A stretch of 64,000 nt of DNA from Anaerorudis cellulosivorans (GTDB lineage: Bacteria > Bacteroidota > Bacteroidia > Bacteroidales > Dysgonomonadaceae). Positions 26,206 to 34,537 of this stretch are shown here, one piece after another (position 1 is the stretch's first letter; every line of letters begins with the position of its first letter). Both the position numbers and the translations under genes were made by a program. The notes beneath the pieces are model-generated. The model did not search any database and was not told where the DNA came from. It saw only the letters and a program-made list of their open reading frames with translations. The stretch spans positions 24,784-88,783 of the forward strand of contig NZ_JAPCWE010000014.1 in NCBI RefSeq assembly GCF_025943985.1. Reading direction: 5' to 3'.

Positions 26206-26982
26206 TTAATTGAGATTAAACTTATATGTAATGGTTCCTTGCTGATTGTTTCCCGATTGAATTGCATTGAATTTGGTGCTGCGTGCAGCCCGCAATGCTT
26301 CTTCCCGAAGCGTTGGACTCGGCGTATTCGTTCCTCGTCCGATTTCGGCATGAATTACATTTCCCGCCGGGTCTACGGTTATATTAACAACCACTGTGCC
26401 ATAATCGTTCACGGTGTATCGGGGTTGCACAAGTCCCCCCGGTCCCAAGCTCCGCCCGCTAAGATCATACGTTCCTATTCCTCCGCTTCCTTTAGGCGAT
26501 CCTTGTGTGGTATTTCCTGCAGAAACACCCTGTGTTCCTGTTCCTTCGGTGTTGCCTCTGTTTCCTGAGGTATTTTCTCCGAATAATCCCGACATTTGTT
26601 GGTTGATTTCTTTACGACGGGCTTCTTCCTCTCGTTGACGGCGTGCAGCTTCTTCTTCTAAACGGCGTTGTTCCGCCAATCGGGCTTCACGTTGTTTTTC
26701 TTCACGTTGTGCTTTTATATCAATCGATGGTTCGTCGTTTTGTGTGATAAGTGGCGATTCGGGATCATGAGGCGTGGTGGGAGGTGTTGAGATAACTGAT
26801 GTTTCGGTCATCATTGGTTCTGTAGATCCTCCTGCATTTTCTTCTGTACCGAACATGACCGGAATGCCTTCCAATTCCCGCGAAGGGAGAGTGATGGTAA
26901 AATATGAAAACAAGAGGATAATCAGGAGCAATCCCGAAAAAATAATTGTTCCGATAATTCCACCTATTTTTTCTTTTTCCAT
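26206..26982 (-). CDS. tonB: TonB-family energy transducer
   Basis: Links the proton gradient, through ExbB/ExbD, to outer-membrane receptors. The 258-residue protein has one N-terminal membrane anchor (about 9-30), a charged Glu/Arg/Gln-rich region (about 75-120, REEKQREARLAEQRRLEEEA), a Gly-rich section, and a C-terminal TonB domain (about 185-258, YGTVVVNITVDPAGNVIHAE). The linker is Glu/Arg rather than Pro/Lys rich, as in TolA-like Bacteroidota TonB proteins. Last in exbB-exbD-tonB and probably serves receptors such as that at 12.9 kb. Confidence 0.9.
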   Translation of the reverse strand: MEKEKIGGIIGTIIFSGLLLIILLFSYFTITLPSRELEGIPVMFGTEENAGGSTEPMMTETSVISTPPTTPHDPESPLITQNDEPSIDIKAQREEKQREARLAEQRRLEEEAARRQREEEARRKEINQQMSGLFGENTSGNRGNTEGTGTQGVSAGNTTQGSPKGSGGIGTYDLSGRSLGPGGLVQPRYTVNDYGTVVVNITVDPAGNVIHAEIGRGTNTPSPTLREEALRAARSTKFNAIQSGNNQQGTITYKFNLN

Positions 26983-27014
26983 TATGAAATAGCGATTCTT
27001 GAAGAAAAAAACCT

Positions 27015-27422
27015 TTAATTTGGTCGCGTCATCAATACCATTTTAAATTTATGCTTGTTTGCAATGTCAAGCACTTTCACAATTTCCCGGTAAGGAACGC
27101 TTTCGTCTGCGTAGAGCGCAACATATACTTCGGGGTTGGCACTATAGGCTGCTTGCAGAAAAGGTGCAATTGCTTCAAAGGGTACTTGACGTTCTGTCTC
27201 GTTTCCGTTTGCTACGTAATAATTAAGATTTTTGTCGATAGTTATCCGTGTCAGTGGTTTGGCTTGAGCTTGTTGCTGCGATTTTGGCAACAAAACTTTA
27301 ATCGAATTTGGCACAACAATAGTAGATGTGATCATGAAAAAGATCAACAACAGAAAAATAACATCGGTCATCGATGCCATACTGAAGGTGGGTTCTATCT
27401 TAAAGCGTTGTTTTAATGCCAT
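27015..27422 (-). CDS. exbD: ExbD/TolR biopolymer transport protein
   Basis: A 135-residue inner-membrane protein with one membrane helix (about 16-38) carrying the key acidic residue in FSMASMTDVIFLLLIFFM (Asp in TDVIFLLL), which moves protons with ExbB, followed by a periplasmic domain. It is 11 bases after exbB and precedes tonB. Confidence 0.94.
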   Translation of the reverse strand: MALKQRFKIEPTFSMASMTDVIFLLLIFFMITSTIVVPNSIKVLLPKSQQQAQAKPLTRITIDKNLNYYVANGNETERQVPFEAIAPFLQAAYSANPEVYVALYADESVPYREIVKVLDIANKHKFKMVLMTRPN

Positions 27423-27433
27423 GAAAATTCTCC

Positions 27434-28144
27434 TTAATTTGCCGGTTCATTCAAAATGTCCATGAATTCCATGATGCGCATCTCCATTCTATTCACGATC
27501 CCTTTTATTTGTGTAGTAAGGTAGTTATATGCAAACAGCGCAATAATGCCGACGATAAGTCCGCCTACGGTTGTGATCAGCGCTTCATAAATGCCTGTTG
27601 ACAATATATTTACATTTACATTAACACCTGCACTTGCCATGCTCATAAAGGCTTTAACCATGCCGGTAACCGTTCCGAGAAATCCAATCATCGGGGCACC
27701 TGCGGCTGTGGTAGCCAAAATGGGTAATCCTTTTTCGAGTTTGGCAATTTCTATGTTTCCAACATTTTCTATTGCTTCTGTAATATCACTCATGGGGCGT
27801 CCCAAACGGGAAATGCCTTTTTCTACCATTCTTGAAGCGGGGGTATCGGTTTTTCTGCAAAGTGCCAATGCAGATTCAATTTTTCCTTCATGAATATAAT
27901 CTTTAATACGATTCATAAATGAATCATCCTCTTTTCCCGCATTACGGATTACCAAGATCCGTTCAATCAACACGTAAATAGAAAGGAGTAGCAAAACAAA
28001 GAGTACAATCATAAGCCATCCGCCTTTGATGGCAAGATCGAAAGTGTTGATTGCTGTTTCCGGGGTTTCCACGGTGGTCGTTACTTGTTCCCCCATTTCC
28101 CTGAGCGTGTCGTATGCTGCTGTCGGTATTTGTAACAGATTCAT
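27434..28144 (-). CDS. exbB: ExbB/MotA/TolQ proton-channel protein
   Basis: A 236-residue inner-membrane protein with three hydrophobic segments (about 40-65, 140-165, 185-210). The conserved stretches are LPILATTAAGAPMIGFLGTV, and GMVKAF, with the family's channel residues in the second and third helices. First gene of exbB-exbD-tonB. On the - strand a -7-like TATCTTTA lies about 60 bases upstream. Confidence 0.93.
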   Translation of the reverse strand: MNLLQIPTAAYDTLREMGEQVTTTVETPETAINTFDLAIKGGWLMIVLFVLLLLSIYVLIERILVIRNAGKEDDSFMNRIKDYIHEGKIESALALCRKTDTPASRMVEKGISRLGRPMSDITEAIENVGNIEIAKLEKGLPILATTAAGAPMIGFLGTVTGMVKAFMSMASAGVNVNVNILSTGIYEALITTVGGLIVGIIALFAYNYLTTQIKGIVNRMEMRIMEFMDILNEPAN

Positions 28145-28221
28145 TCTGATAATTTACTTTACTGATTTACTATTTTTCTTTCAAAATTTGTTTATGGTGT
28201 AAAGATAATATTTCAACAGGA

Positions 28222-28953
28222 TTAATCCTGATTTTCAGGCATCTTTAAACAATTTTTATACGCTTTTATTGTTTTTTCGAGTCCCATATACAAGGCATCA
28301 CAAATGAGTGCATGACCTATGGAAACTTCACTAAGCCATGGAATATGAACATAAAAATAGTTTAAATTATTCAAATTCAAATCGTGACCCGCGTTTACGC
28401 CAAGACCAAGTTTTTTTGCCAGTATTGCTGCTTCCACATAAGGAGCAACAGCTTTTTCTTTATCTTTCTCGAACATTTCTGCATAGGGTCCGGTATATAG
28501 CTCGATTCGATCAGTTCCGATGGCAGAGGCTCCTTCTATCATTTCGAGGTCCGGATTTACAAATATGGAGGTGCGGATGCCCAACGACTGAAACTCGTTT
28601 ACAACATCCGTGAGAAAATCTTTATGAGTGACAGTATCCCATCCGGTGTTGGAAGTGATGGCATCATGAGCATCGGGAACCAATGTAACTTGGGTAGGCC
28701 GTATTTTCTTAATCAACGAAATAAATTCAGGAGAAGGATTCCCCTCGATATTGAACTCCGTATAAACTTTCGGTTGTAAATCGAACACATCTTTTCGTTT
28801 GATGTGTCTTTCGTCAGGACGAGGATGAACGGTGATTCCGTCGGCGCCAAAACGTTGGCAGTCAATTGCTACTTGAACTACATTCGGTAAATCGCCTCCA
28901 CGCGAGTTTCTCAAGGTGGCTATTTTGTTGATATTAACGCTTAATTTTGTCAT
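28222..28953 (-). CDS. pdxJ: Pyridoxine 5'-phosphate synthase
   Basis: Condenses 3-amino-2-oxopropyl phosphate with deoxyxylulose 5-phosphate to give pyridoxine 5'-phosphate. The 243-residue TIM barrel starts [20 protein letters not shown], with [16 protein letters not shown] (active-site His/Arg), [13 protein letters not shown] and [11 protein letters not shown]. Start 28953 (MTKL) is preferred over the ATG three codons earlier because GGAG is 8-12 bases upstream and the family begins there. It precedes exbB, a frequent arrangement in Bacteroidales. Confidence 0.94.
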   Translation of the reverse strand: MTKLSVNINKIATLRNSRGGDLPNVVQVAIDCQRFGADGITVHPRPDERHIKRKDVFDLQPKVYTEFNIEGNPSPEFISLIKKIRPTQVTLVPDAHDAITSNTGWDTVTHKDFLTDVVNEFQSLGIRTSIFVNPDLEMIEGASAIGTDRIELYTGPYAEMFEKDKEKAVAPYVEAAILAKKLGLGVNAGHDLNLNNLNYFYVHIPWLSEVSIGHALICDALYMGLEKTIKAYKNCLKMPENQD

Positions 28954-29127
28954 AGCATACACTCCTTAAACTGTTTCCAAGATGGATAACCTAAAAAATA
29001 AAAAACTCCTGTTTATTAAAAAGTAAAGAAAATATAAAAAAACCAATATAAAGTTCGCTGTATCTAAAATTTTTCCATCTTTGTAAACCAAACTACAAAA
29101 ATAATACGAATAAACCGTTTTTTAAAC

Positions 29128-29505
29128 ATGTCAACCAAAGAATTTATCAAAAACCAGGTAGAAAAGTTTTCTTCACACATTACGCCTGAGGAGTTTGCCG
29201 ATTTAACGGAGGCAGAAAATTCGTTAATTATTTTAGAGGTACCTTCGAAAGATTACACACTCACCGAAATTGCACGAATCATTGAAAGTAACAATGCTCA
29301 TGTCATGAGTTTATCTGTTTTGCCGGTTTCGGATGGTTCAACACTTCTTATATCCATTAAATTGGATATTTCAGATCTTACCCCTGTATTGCGTAGTTTT
29401 GAGCGGTTCAATTATAATGTCATTTATTATTACATGAAAGAAGGTGAAATCAACGATATACAAAGAGAGCGCCTTCAGGAGTTGTTGTTTTATCTCAACA
29501 TGTAA
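29128..29505 (+). CDS. ACT-like domain protein, CBS-less relative of the nadK-linked CBS protein
   Basis: A 125-residue protein, divergent from pdxJ and 27 bases before nadK. The part from about residue 30 (SLIILEVPSKDYTLTEIARI to the end) looks like the C-terminal ACT-like domain of the roughly 220-residue CBS-pair protein encoded at this position in Bacteroides. The two CBS domains are absent, leaving only a helical N-terminus (FIKNQVEKFSSHITPEEF). Length and strong codon context suggest a functional small gene rather than debris. A ligand-sensing role linked to NAD(P) is inference. Confidence 0.65.
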   Translation: MSTKEFIKNQVEKFSSHITPEEFADLTEAENSLIILEVPSKDYTLTEIARIIESNNAHVMSLSVLPVSDGSTLLISIKLDISDLTPVLRSFERFNYNVIYYYMKEGEINDIQRERLQELLFYLNM

Positions 29506-29532
29506 TTTAGATCAATAATGAAGTTATTTTAA

Positions 29533-30423
29533 ATGGATATGAAAATAGCGTTATTTGGCAATACTTCTTCTGATAGAGATCCTCAATTTGAAAAATATAT
29601 ATTTTCTGTATGTGAGGCAATAAAAAGATATCCCATTCATCTTTATCTGCCTGATATGCTTTTTTATTCTCTTTCGCCCGATATTCAAGATAAAATTCGT
29701 CCTATGTGCATACTCTTTGATGTAACACCGCCGGTGGATATGGCAATGAGTGTGGGAGGCGATGGTACTTTTTTGCGCACGGCTTCGATAATTGGCGATA
29801 TGGAAATACCTATTTTGGGAATTAACACCGGGAGATTAGGATTTCTTGCGGATATCAATTGCGATGAATTGGATGATACGCTACGGGAGATTGTAGAAAA
29901 TAAATATCGAATAGAAGAACGTATATTGCTCGAAATCGACACAAATGATGAACCCAATCCTTTTGGCAGCATCTGTGCATTAAATGAAGTGGCCATTCTG
30001 AAACAGGATACGGCATCCATGCTTTCCATTCATGCTTATATCAATGGTGAATATTTAACATCGTATCGGGCTGACGGGTTGGTAATAGCTACTCCTACCG
30101 GTTCCACAGCCTATTCTCTCAGCATTGGCGGCCCTATTTTGGTTCCCACATCACCCAGCATTATTTTGGCTGCCATTGCTCCTCACAGTCTTACGGCAAG
30201 GCCATTGGTTGTAGGCGACGATAGCCGTATTTCGTTAAAAATTGAAAGCAGGAGCAAGCACTATCTGGTATCTCTCGACGGACAGTCGCAAATATTCAAT
30301 GAGCATACCCTTATCGAGGTTTATAAAGCACCTTATACTCAGAAAGTAGTAAAACGCCTAAACCATACTTTTTTTAAAACACTTCGTGATAAATTAATGT
30401 GGGGTGCCGATCTTAGAAAATAA
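29533..30423 (+). CDS. nadK: NAD kinase
   Basis: Phosphorylates NAD to NADP in the cytosol. The 296-residue protein has the GGDGT motif (residues 75-79), NTGRLGFLAD, the ALNEVAI region (NE/D motif) and the GSTAYSLSIGGP substrate loop. The ATG two codons on (29539) is a possible alternative start. Second gene after the small ACT-like protein. Confidence 0.95.
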   Translation: MDMKIALFGNTSSDRDPQFEKYIFSVCEAIKRYPIHLYLPDMLFYSLSPDIQDKIRPMCILFDVTPPVDMAMSVGGDGTFLRTASIIGDMEIPILGINTGRLGFLADINCDELDDTLREIVENKYRIEERILLEIDTNDEPNPFGSICALNEVAILKQDTASMLSIHAYINGEYLTSYRADGLVIATPTGSTAYSLSIGGPILVPTSPSIILAAIAPHSLTARPLVVGDDSRISLKIESRSKHYLVSLDGQSQIFNEHTLIEVYKAPYTQKVVKRLNHTFFKTLRDKLMWGADLRK

Positions 30424-30451
30424 AAATCGATTATGTATCCGTGATTTTCCT

Positions 30452-30634
30452 CTAATTTTGAGTTTCATCTTCGGTTTCTACCTCAACAGAATTTCCCTCT
30501 GCGCTCACTTCTTCTTTATAGGGTAAAAATGTATCGAGTGCAAGAATCAGCAGGTAAAAGATAGCCATAAAAATGAATACTCCGATTATTCCTATACCTG
30601 CAATTTCCAATGCTTTTTCTATTGCTTGTGTCAT
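30452..30634 (-). CDS. Small OadG-like sodium-pump subunit
   Basis: A 60-residue protein with one membrane helix (about 12-33, GIGIIGVFIFMAIFYLLILA) and a short acidic cytoplasmic tail. Size, topology and position 12 bases after a beta-subunit gene fit the gamma (OadG) subunit of Na+-translocating decarboxylases, which holds the complex together. It is a second gamma-type gene next to the lamin-tail fusion at 33.6 kb. Confidence 0.65.
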   Translation of the reverse strand: MTQAIEKALEIAGIGIIGVFIFMAIFYLLILALDTFLPYKEEVSAEGNSVEVETEDETQN

Positions 30635-30646
30635 AATGATCTGTTT

Positions 30647-31804
30647 TTATGCCAATAATGGAACCAATGTTAAGATAATGCCACCGGCTACAACAGAGCC
30701 GATCTGACCTCCGACATTTGCACTGATTGCCGGCATGAGCAGGTAATTGAACGGGTCTTCTTTCTGACCCATCTGATGAATTACACGAGCCGACATGGGA
30801 AATGCCGATATTCCGCATGCTCCGATCATCGGATTGATTTTATTTCCTTCTTTACGGAACAGATTCATGAATTTTGCAAAAATTACGCCGCCAAATGTGT
30901 CAAAAATGAATGCAAATAATCCTAAGGCAATAATGATGAGCGTATCCACACGAATGAAACGATCGGATGTCATGGTGCTGGCAATGGTAATACCTAACAA
31001 CAGGGTTACCAGACTCGCCAATTCGTTTTGTGCTGCTAACGACAACTTGTTTAGTACTCCGCATTCGCGTATCAAATTACCGAACATTAAAAAACCGATA
31101 AGTGCTAACGATGACGGGGCAATGATCCCGGCTACGATCGTTACAGCAATGGGGAATGCTATCAGGGCTTTTTTCGATATTTTTTTGTTGTAATTTCCTG
31201 CTGTGGACATCCGAATCAATCGTTCTTTTTTGCTCGTCAACAATCGTATAACCGGAGGTTGAATAATGGGTACCAGAGCCATATAAGAATATGCCGCTAC
31301 AGAAATAGGGCCGAGCAGATTGGGCGCAAATCGTGAAGCCACTACAATAGATGTGGGTCCGTCGGCTGCACCGATAATTCCGATGGAAGCAGCTTCTCTT
31401 AAATCGTACCCCAGCAATGAAGCAAAAATCATGGTCATAAAGATACCGAACTGAGCAGCAGCTCCAAACAGCAACAACGATGGATTGCGAAACAGGGGCG
31501 AAAAATCAATCATTGCCCCAATGGCAACAAATATCAGCAGAGGAAAGATTTCGGTAACTATTCCTGCATTAAAAAATGTATTCAACACTCCTTCCACGGC
31601 TTGTCCCGTAGCAGGATCTATTTGTGTAATTGCCGATGAGAAGGGTATGTTTACCAAAATGGCTCCAAACCCAATTGGCAATAATAAAGTAGGTTCATAA
31701 TTTTTGGCAATAGCCAAATAAATAAGAATGAGCCCGATAGCGATCATAACCAAGTCCTGCCATGTCATTGATGCAATTGCAGGCATTAATTGCTCTAATC
31801 CCAT
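30647..31804 (-). CDS. Na+-translocating decarboxylase beta subunit (second copy)
   Basis: A 385-residue polytopic membrane protein of the OadB/MmdB/GcdB family, which decarboxylates carboxybiotin and pumps Na+ outward. The conserved aspartate motif is SIGIIGAADGPTSIVV; SYMALVPIIQPP and GVCGISAFPMSAR-like ACGISAFPMSARV are family features. It differs clearly from the neighbour at 31969-33126 (GAADGPTSI versus GGADGPTAI), so it is an old paralogue, perhaps nearer the GcdB type. It lies 164 bases after the first operon and is followed by a small gamma subunit; no extra alpha subunit is nearby. Confidence 0.9.
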   Translation of the reverse strand: MGLEQLMPAIASMTWQDLVMIAIGLILIYLAIAKNYEPTLLLPIGFGAILVNIPFSSAITQIDPATGQAVEGVLNTFFNAGIVTEIFPLLIFVAIGAMIDFSPLFRNPSLLLFGAAAQFGIFMTMIFASLLGYDLREAASIGIIGAADGPTSIVVASRFAPNLLGPISVAAYSYMALVPIIQPPVIRLLTSKKERLIRMSTAGNYNKKISKKALIAFPIAVTIVAGIIAPSSLALIGFLMFGNLIRECGVLNKLSLAAQNELASLVTLLLGITIASTMTSDRFIRVDTLIIIALGLFAFIFDTFGGVIFAKFMNLFRKEGNKINPMIGACGISAFPMSARVIHQMGQKEDPFNYLLMPAISANVGGQIGSVVAGGIILTLVPLLA

Positions 31805-31968
31805 AATAATTTCTCCATTAATATATAGTTAACCATTTTTGAATTATTCATTTCCAAAATTTGTTGTTCCTTAGTTTTCCGTAGCAGGTAAAATCCTCAT
31901 CCTTTTGGATATTCTTCAAAAAAAGGTTTACGAGTAGCGGGATACGGTTTTATTTCACTTCATTAGCG

Positions 31969-33126
31969 TTAACCCAAGAAACCAAGCATAATACCGGCAG
32001 CCACAGCCGATCCGATCACTCCGGCAACATTGGGTCCCATTGCGTGCATCAAGAGATAATTGGAGGGATCGTATTCCAATCCGATTATTTGGGAAATTCG
32101 AGCTGAATCGGGAACAGCCGATACACCGGCATTACCAATAAGCGGATTGATTTTGTTCTCTTTTTTCAAGAATAAATTAAATATTTTTACAAAAAGAATT
32201 CCGGCTATGGTTGCAATAATAAAGGATAGCGCTCCAATAATAAATACTTTAACGGACTGTGCCGTTAAGAATGTGGTAGCTTGAGTAGATACACCTACAG
32301 TTAATCCTAAAAGGATAGTAACGATATCGATTAGCGGCCCACGAGCGGTTTCAGCCAAGCGACGTGTAACGCCCGATTCTTTGAGCAAATTTCCGAAGAA
32401 TAACATTCCCAATAGCGGGAGTCCTGATGGGACGAGGAATGCGGTAAGTAACAATCCTACGATAGGGAATAAAATTTTTTCTGTTTGTGAAATCACTCTG
32501 GGTGGGGTCATATGGATAACGCGTTCCTTTTTAGTAGTTAACAGCCGCATGAATGGAGGCTGTATAATCGGTACTAATGCCATATATGAATATGCCGAGA
32601 CAGCTATGGCCCCCATCAGATTAGGGGCTAATTTTGAAGAAAGAAAAATGGCGGTCGGCCCGTCGGCTCCTCCGATAATTCCTATGGCTCCGGCTTGATT
32701 GGGTTCAAATCCCAATTGTAAGGCAATGATATAGGCTCCAAATATACCGAATTGACAGGCTGCACCTATCAAAATAAGTTTGGGGTTGGCAATCAGTGCC
32801 GAGAAATCGGTCATTGCACCGATACCCAAAAAAATAAGCGGCGGATACCATCCCTGTACCACTCCCTGATAGAGGATGTTTAAAACTGAACCTTCTTCAT
32901 AGATGCCAACTTTTAGGTTTGCTGCTTCGTCAAAAGGAATATTACCAATGAGCATACCAAAACCTATGGGAATTAAAAGAAGAGGTTCAAACTCGAATTT
33001 AATAGCCAAAAAAATAAACAATAATCCTACCAGAATCATGATGATATGGCCCGGTTCGGCATTGGCAAAGCCGGTAAATCCCCAAAAAGTTTGTAAATTA
33101 TCTCCTAACGATAATAATGTATTCAT
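31969..33126 (-). CDS. Na+-translocating methylmalonyl-CoA decarboxylase beta subunit
   Basis: Polytopic inner-membrane subunit (385 residues) that couples carboxybiotin decarboxylation to Na+ export. Motifs: AIGIIGGADGPTAIFLSSKL (essential Asp), SYMALVPIIQPPFMRLL and GNAGVSAVPDSARI. It follows the biotin carrier gene by 12 bases in the mce-mmdA-gamma-BCCP-beta operon, so it is the pump subunit of the propionate-forming decarboxylase. Confidence 0.93.
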   Translation of the reverse strand: MNTLLSLGDNLQTFWGFTGFANAEPGHIIMILVGLLFIFLAIKFEFEPLLLIPIGFGMLIGNIPFDEAANLKVGIYEEGSVLNILYQGVVQGWYPPLIFLGIGAMTDFSALIANPKLILIGAACQFGIFGAYIIALQLGFEPNQAGAIGIIGGADGPTAIFLSSKLAPNLMGAIAVSAYSYMALVPIIQPPFMRLLTTKKERVIHMTPPRVISQTEKILFPIVGLLLTAFLVPSGLPLLGMLFFGNLLKESGVTRRLAETARGPLIDIVTILLGLTVGVSTQATTFLTAQSVKVFIIGALSFIIATIAGILFVKIFNLFLKKENKINPLIGNAGVSAVPDSARISQIIGLEYDPSNYLLMHAMGPNVAGVIGSAVAAGIMLGFLG

Positions 33127-33138
33127 TATATCCGGTTT

Positions 33139-33585
33139 TTATTCGATTACTACCAAATCTGCGCCTTCAAGAACGTTGTCGCCTTTATTTACCAATATTT
33201 GTGTTACTTTTCCATTGGTGTTGGCAAGAATGTTGTTTTCCATTTTCATTGCTTCGAGAATCATCAAGGTTTGACCTTTTTTCACTTGGTCTCCTACTTT
33301 GCATTTGATATCGATGATAATTCCCGGCAAAGGAGATTGAATAACGTTTTTGGCTGGCGATGCTGATGGCCTAGTTACCAATGGAGTAGTGGCGCTTTTT
33401 GGAGTAGGAGCCGGAGCAGCCTCACGACTCGGACGTCTTACACCTACCAATGGTTTTTTGGTTTTTTGTTCCAGTTCTACAGTATAGGGAATTCCGTTCA
33501 CTTCCAATTCTATCGTTGAATCATCGGAGTTAAGAATAACAACTCTGTATGGTGCTCCGTTAATTTTATAATTTAATTCTTTCAT
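33139..33585 (-). CDS. Biotin carboxyl carrier protein of methylmalonyl-CoA decarboxylase
   Basis: A 148-residue mobile carrier. The C-terminal biotinyl domain (about 75-148) has the biotin attachment motif ILEAMKMENNI (Lys in MKM). An Ala/Pro/Thr-rich flexible linker (about 45-75) precedes it. It moves the carboxyl group from the carboxyltransferase to the beta subunit. Gene order between the gamma fusion and beta subunit fixes its complex. Confidence 0.93.
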   Translation of the reverse strand: MKELNYKINGAPYRVVILNSDDSTIELEVNGIPYTVELEQKTKKPLVGVRRPSREAAPAPTPKSATTPLVTRPSASPAKNVIQSPLPGIIIDIKCKVGDQVKKGQTLMILEAMKMENNILANTNGKVTQILVNKGDNVLEGADLVVIE

Positions 33586-33612
33586 CGGAATATATTTTGA
33601 TCGTGTTACTTC

Positions 33613-34524
33613 TTATTTATTAGGGAGTTGACGCAATGTGTATATTTTTGAACTCCACGGAGAATAATTCTTTTTAACTTGTTGTATGGTTAAAATGGTA
33701 CTTTCTATGTCGTGTTGATCTTCTTTTAATTCGGTTATTGCTGCCGCTATGGCTGCCAACACTTCGCCCGACAATTGGGATTCACTTCGGGCAGCGGAAA
33801 GTTTCCTCCTTCCGGCGACTCTTTTTTGTGTCATATTTTTTGAAAAATTACCTATACAATGAAACATGAGATAAAGGAGGAATAACCCGGTGAACACTAC
33901 CAGCATAGAGGTAATGGTAATTATTATTCCCAATGGATCGTTTCTTTTCATTTCTGCTATCTTGGGATTTTCTGCTATAATTGCATTGTTGCTGTTTGGG
34001 GTCACTCTTTCCAGAATGGTTGCCATCAGGTTCCCTTCTTCATCATATTTAAAACCGTCCTTAGGATAACCAAAGGTTTTATCGGCGGGGATTCCTTTGG
34101 GTACAATAATTTCATCGATCAGCGTTTTCCCATCAACATCATATAAAGCAATATAGTTTTCTCTTGTCGAGTCCAGTTCAAAGTTGGTGTGAAAATTTCC
34201 ATGAAACGGTTTGGCATCGGCCCAGAATATGGCTTGTTGATAGGGCTTAATCCGGGTTCTCACGTCTCCCAAGGGAATCGGATACATTTTAGGATTGTTC
34301 TTATCGGTTGTAAGATACATTCCTCCCAGATCCTGTGTTTTGGCCGTGTTGTTGTAAATTTCGATCCATCCGTTGCGTTGGCCAAATTCGTCTATCATGT
34401 TGGTTTTATTATTGACCATGACTTCATTGATAACCCACGACGGATTTTTTTTCTTAGTTGAACAACTGCCAAAAGTCAAAGTAATGGCAAGGAGCAGGAA
34501 TCCTATTTGATTAAGTTTTGTCAT
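33613..34524 (-). CDS. Lamin-tail domain/OadG fusion (gamma subunit of the decarboxylase)
   Basis: A 303-residue protein combining a lipoprotein-type signal (LLLAITLTFGSC, Cys at about 21), a lamin-tail domain outside the membrane (about 28-185: WVINEVMVNN, NGWIEIYNNTAKTQDLGG), one membrane helix (about 200-225, GIIITITSMLVVFTGLFLLY) and a cytoplasmic tail (about 226-303). The helix plus tail matches an OadG gamma subunit. The lamin-tail domain, a beta-sandwich, would project into the periplasm. This fusion replaces the usual small gamma subunit, between mmdA and the biotin carrier; its extra function is unknown. Confidence 0.8.
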   Translation of the reverse strand: MTKLNQIGFLLLAITLTFGSCSTKKKNPSWVINEVMVNNKTNMIDEFGQRNGWIEIYNNTAKTQDLGGMYLTTDKNNPKMYPIPLGDVRTRIKPYQQAIFWADAKPFHGNFHTNFELDSTRENYIALYDVDGKTLIDEIIVPKGIPADKTFGYPKDGFKYDEEGNLMATILERVTPNSNNAIIAENPKIAEMKRNDPLGIIITITSMLVVFTGLFLLYLMFHCIGNFSKNMTQKRVAGRRKLSAARSESQLSGEVLAAIAAAITELKEDQHDIESTILTIQQVKKNYSPWSSKIYTLRQLPNK

Positions 34525-34537
34525 AATTTTCCACTTA

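Noticed and set aside
31805..31968. Possible gene or terminator between the two beta-subunit genes
   Set aside because: No open frame with a plausible start and no GC-rich hairpin with a T run was found.
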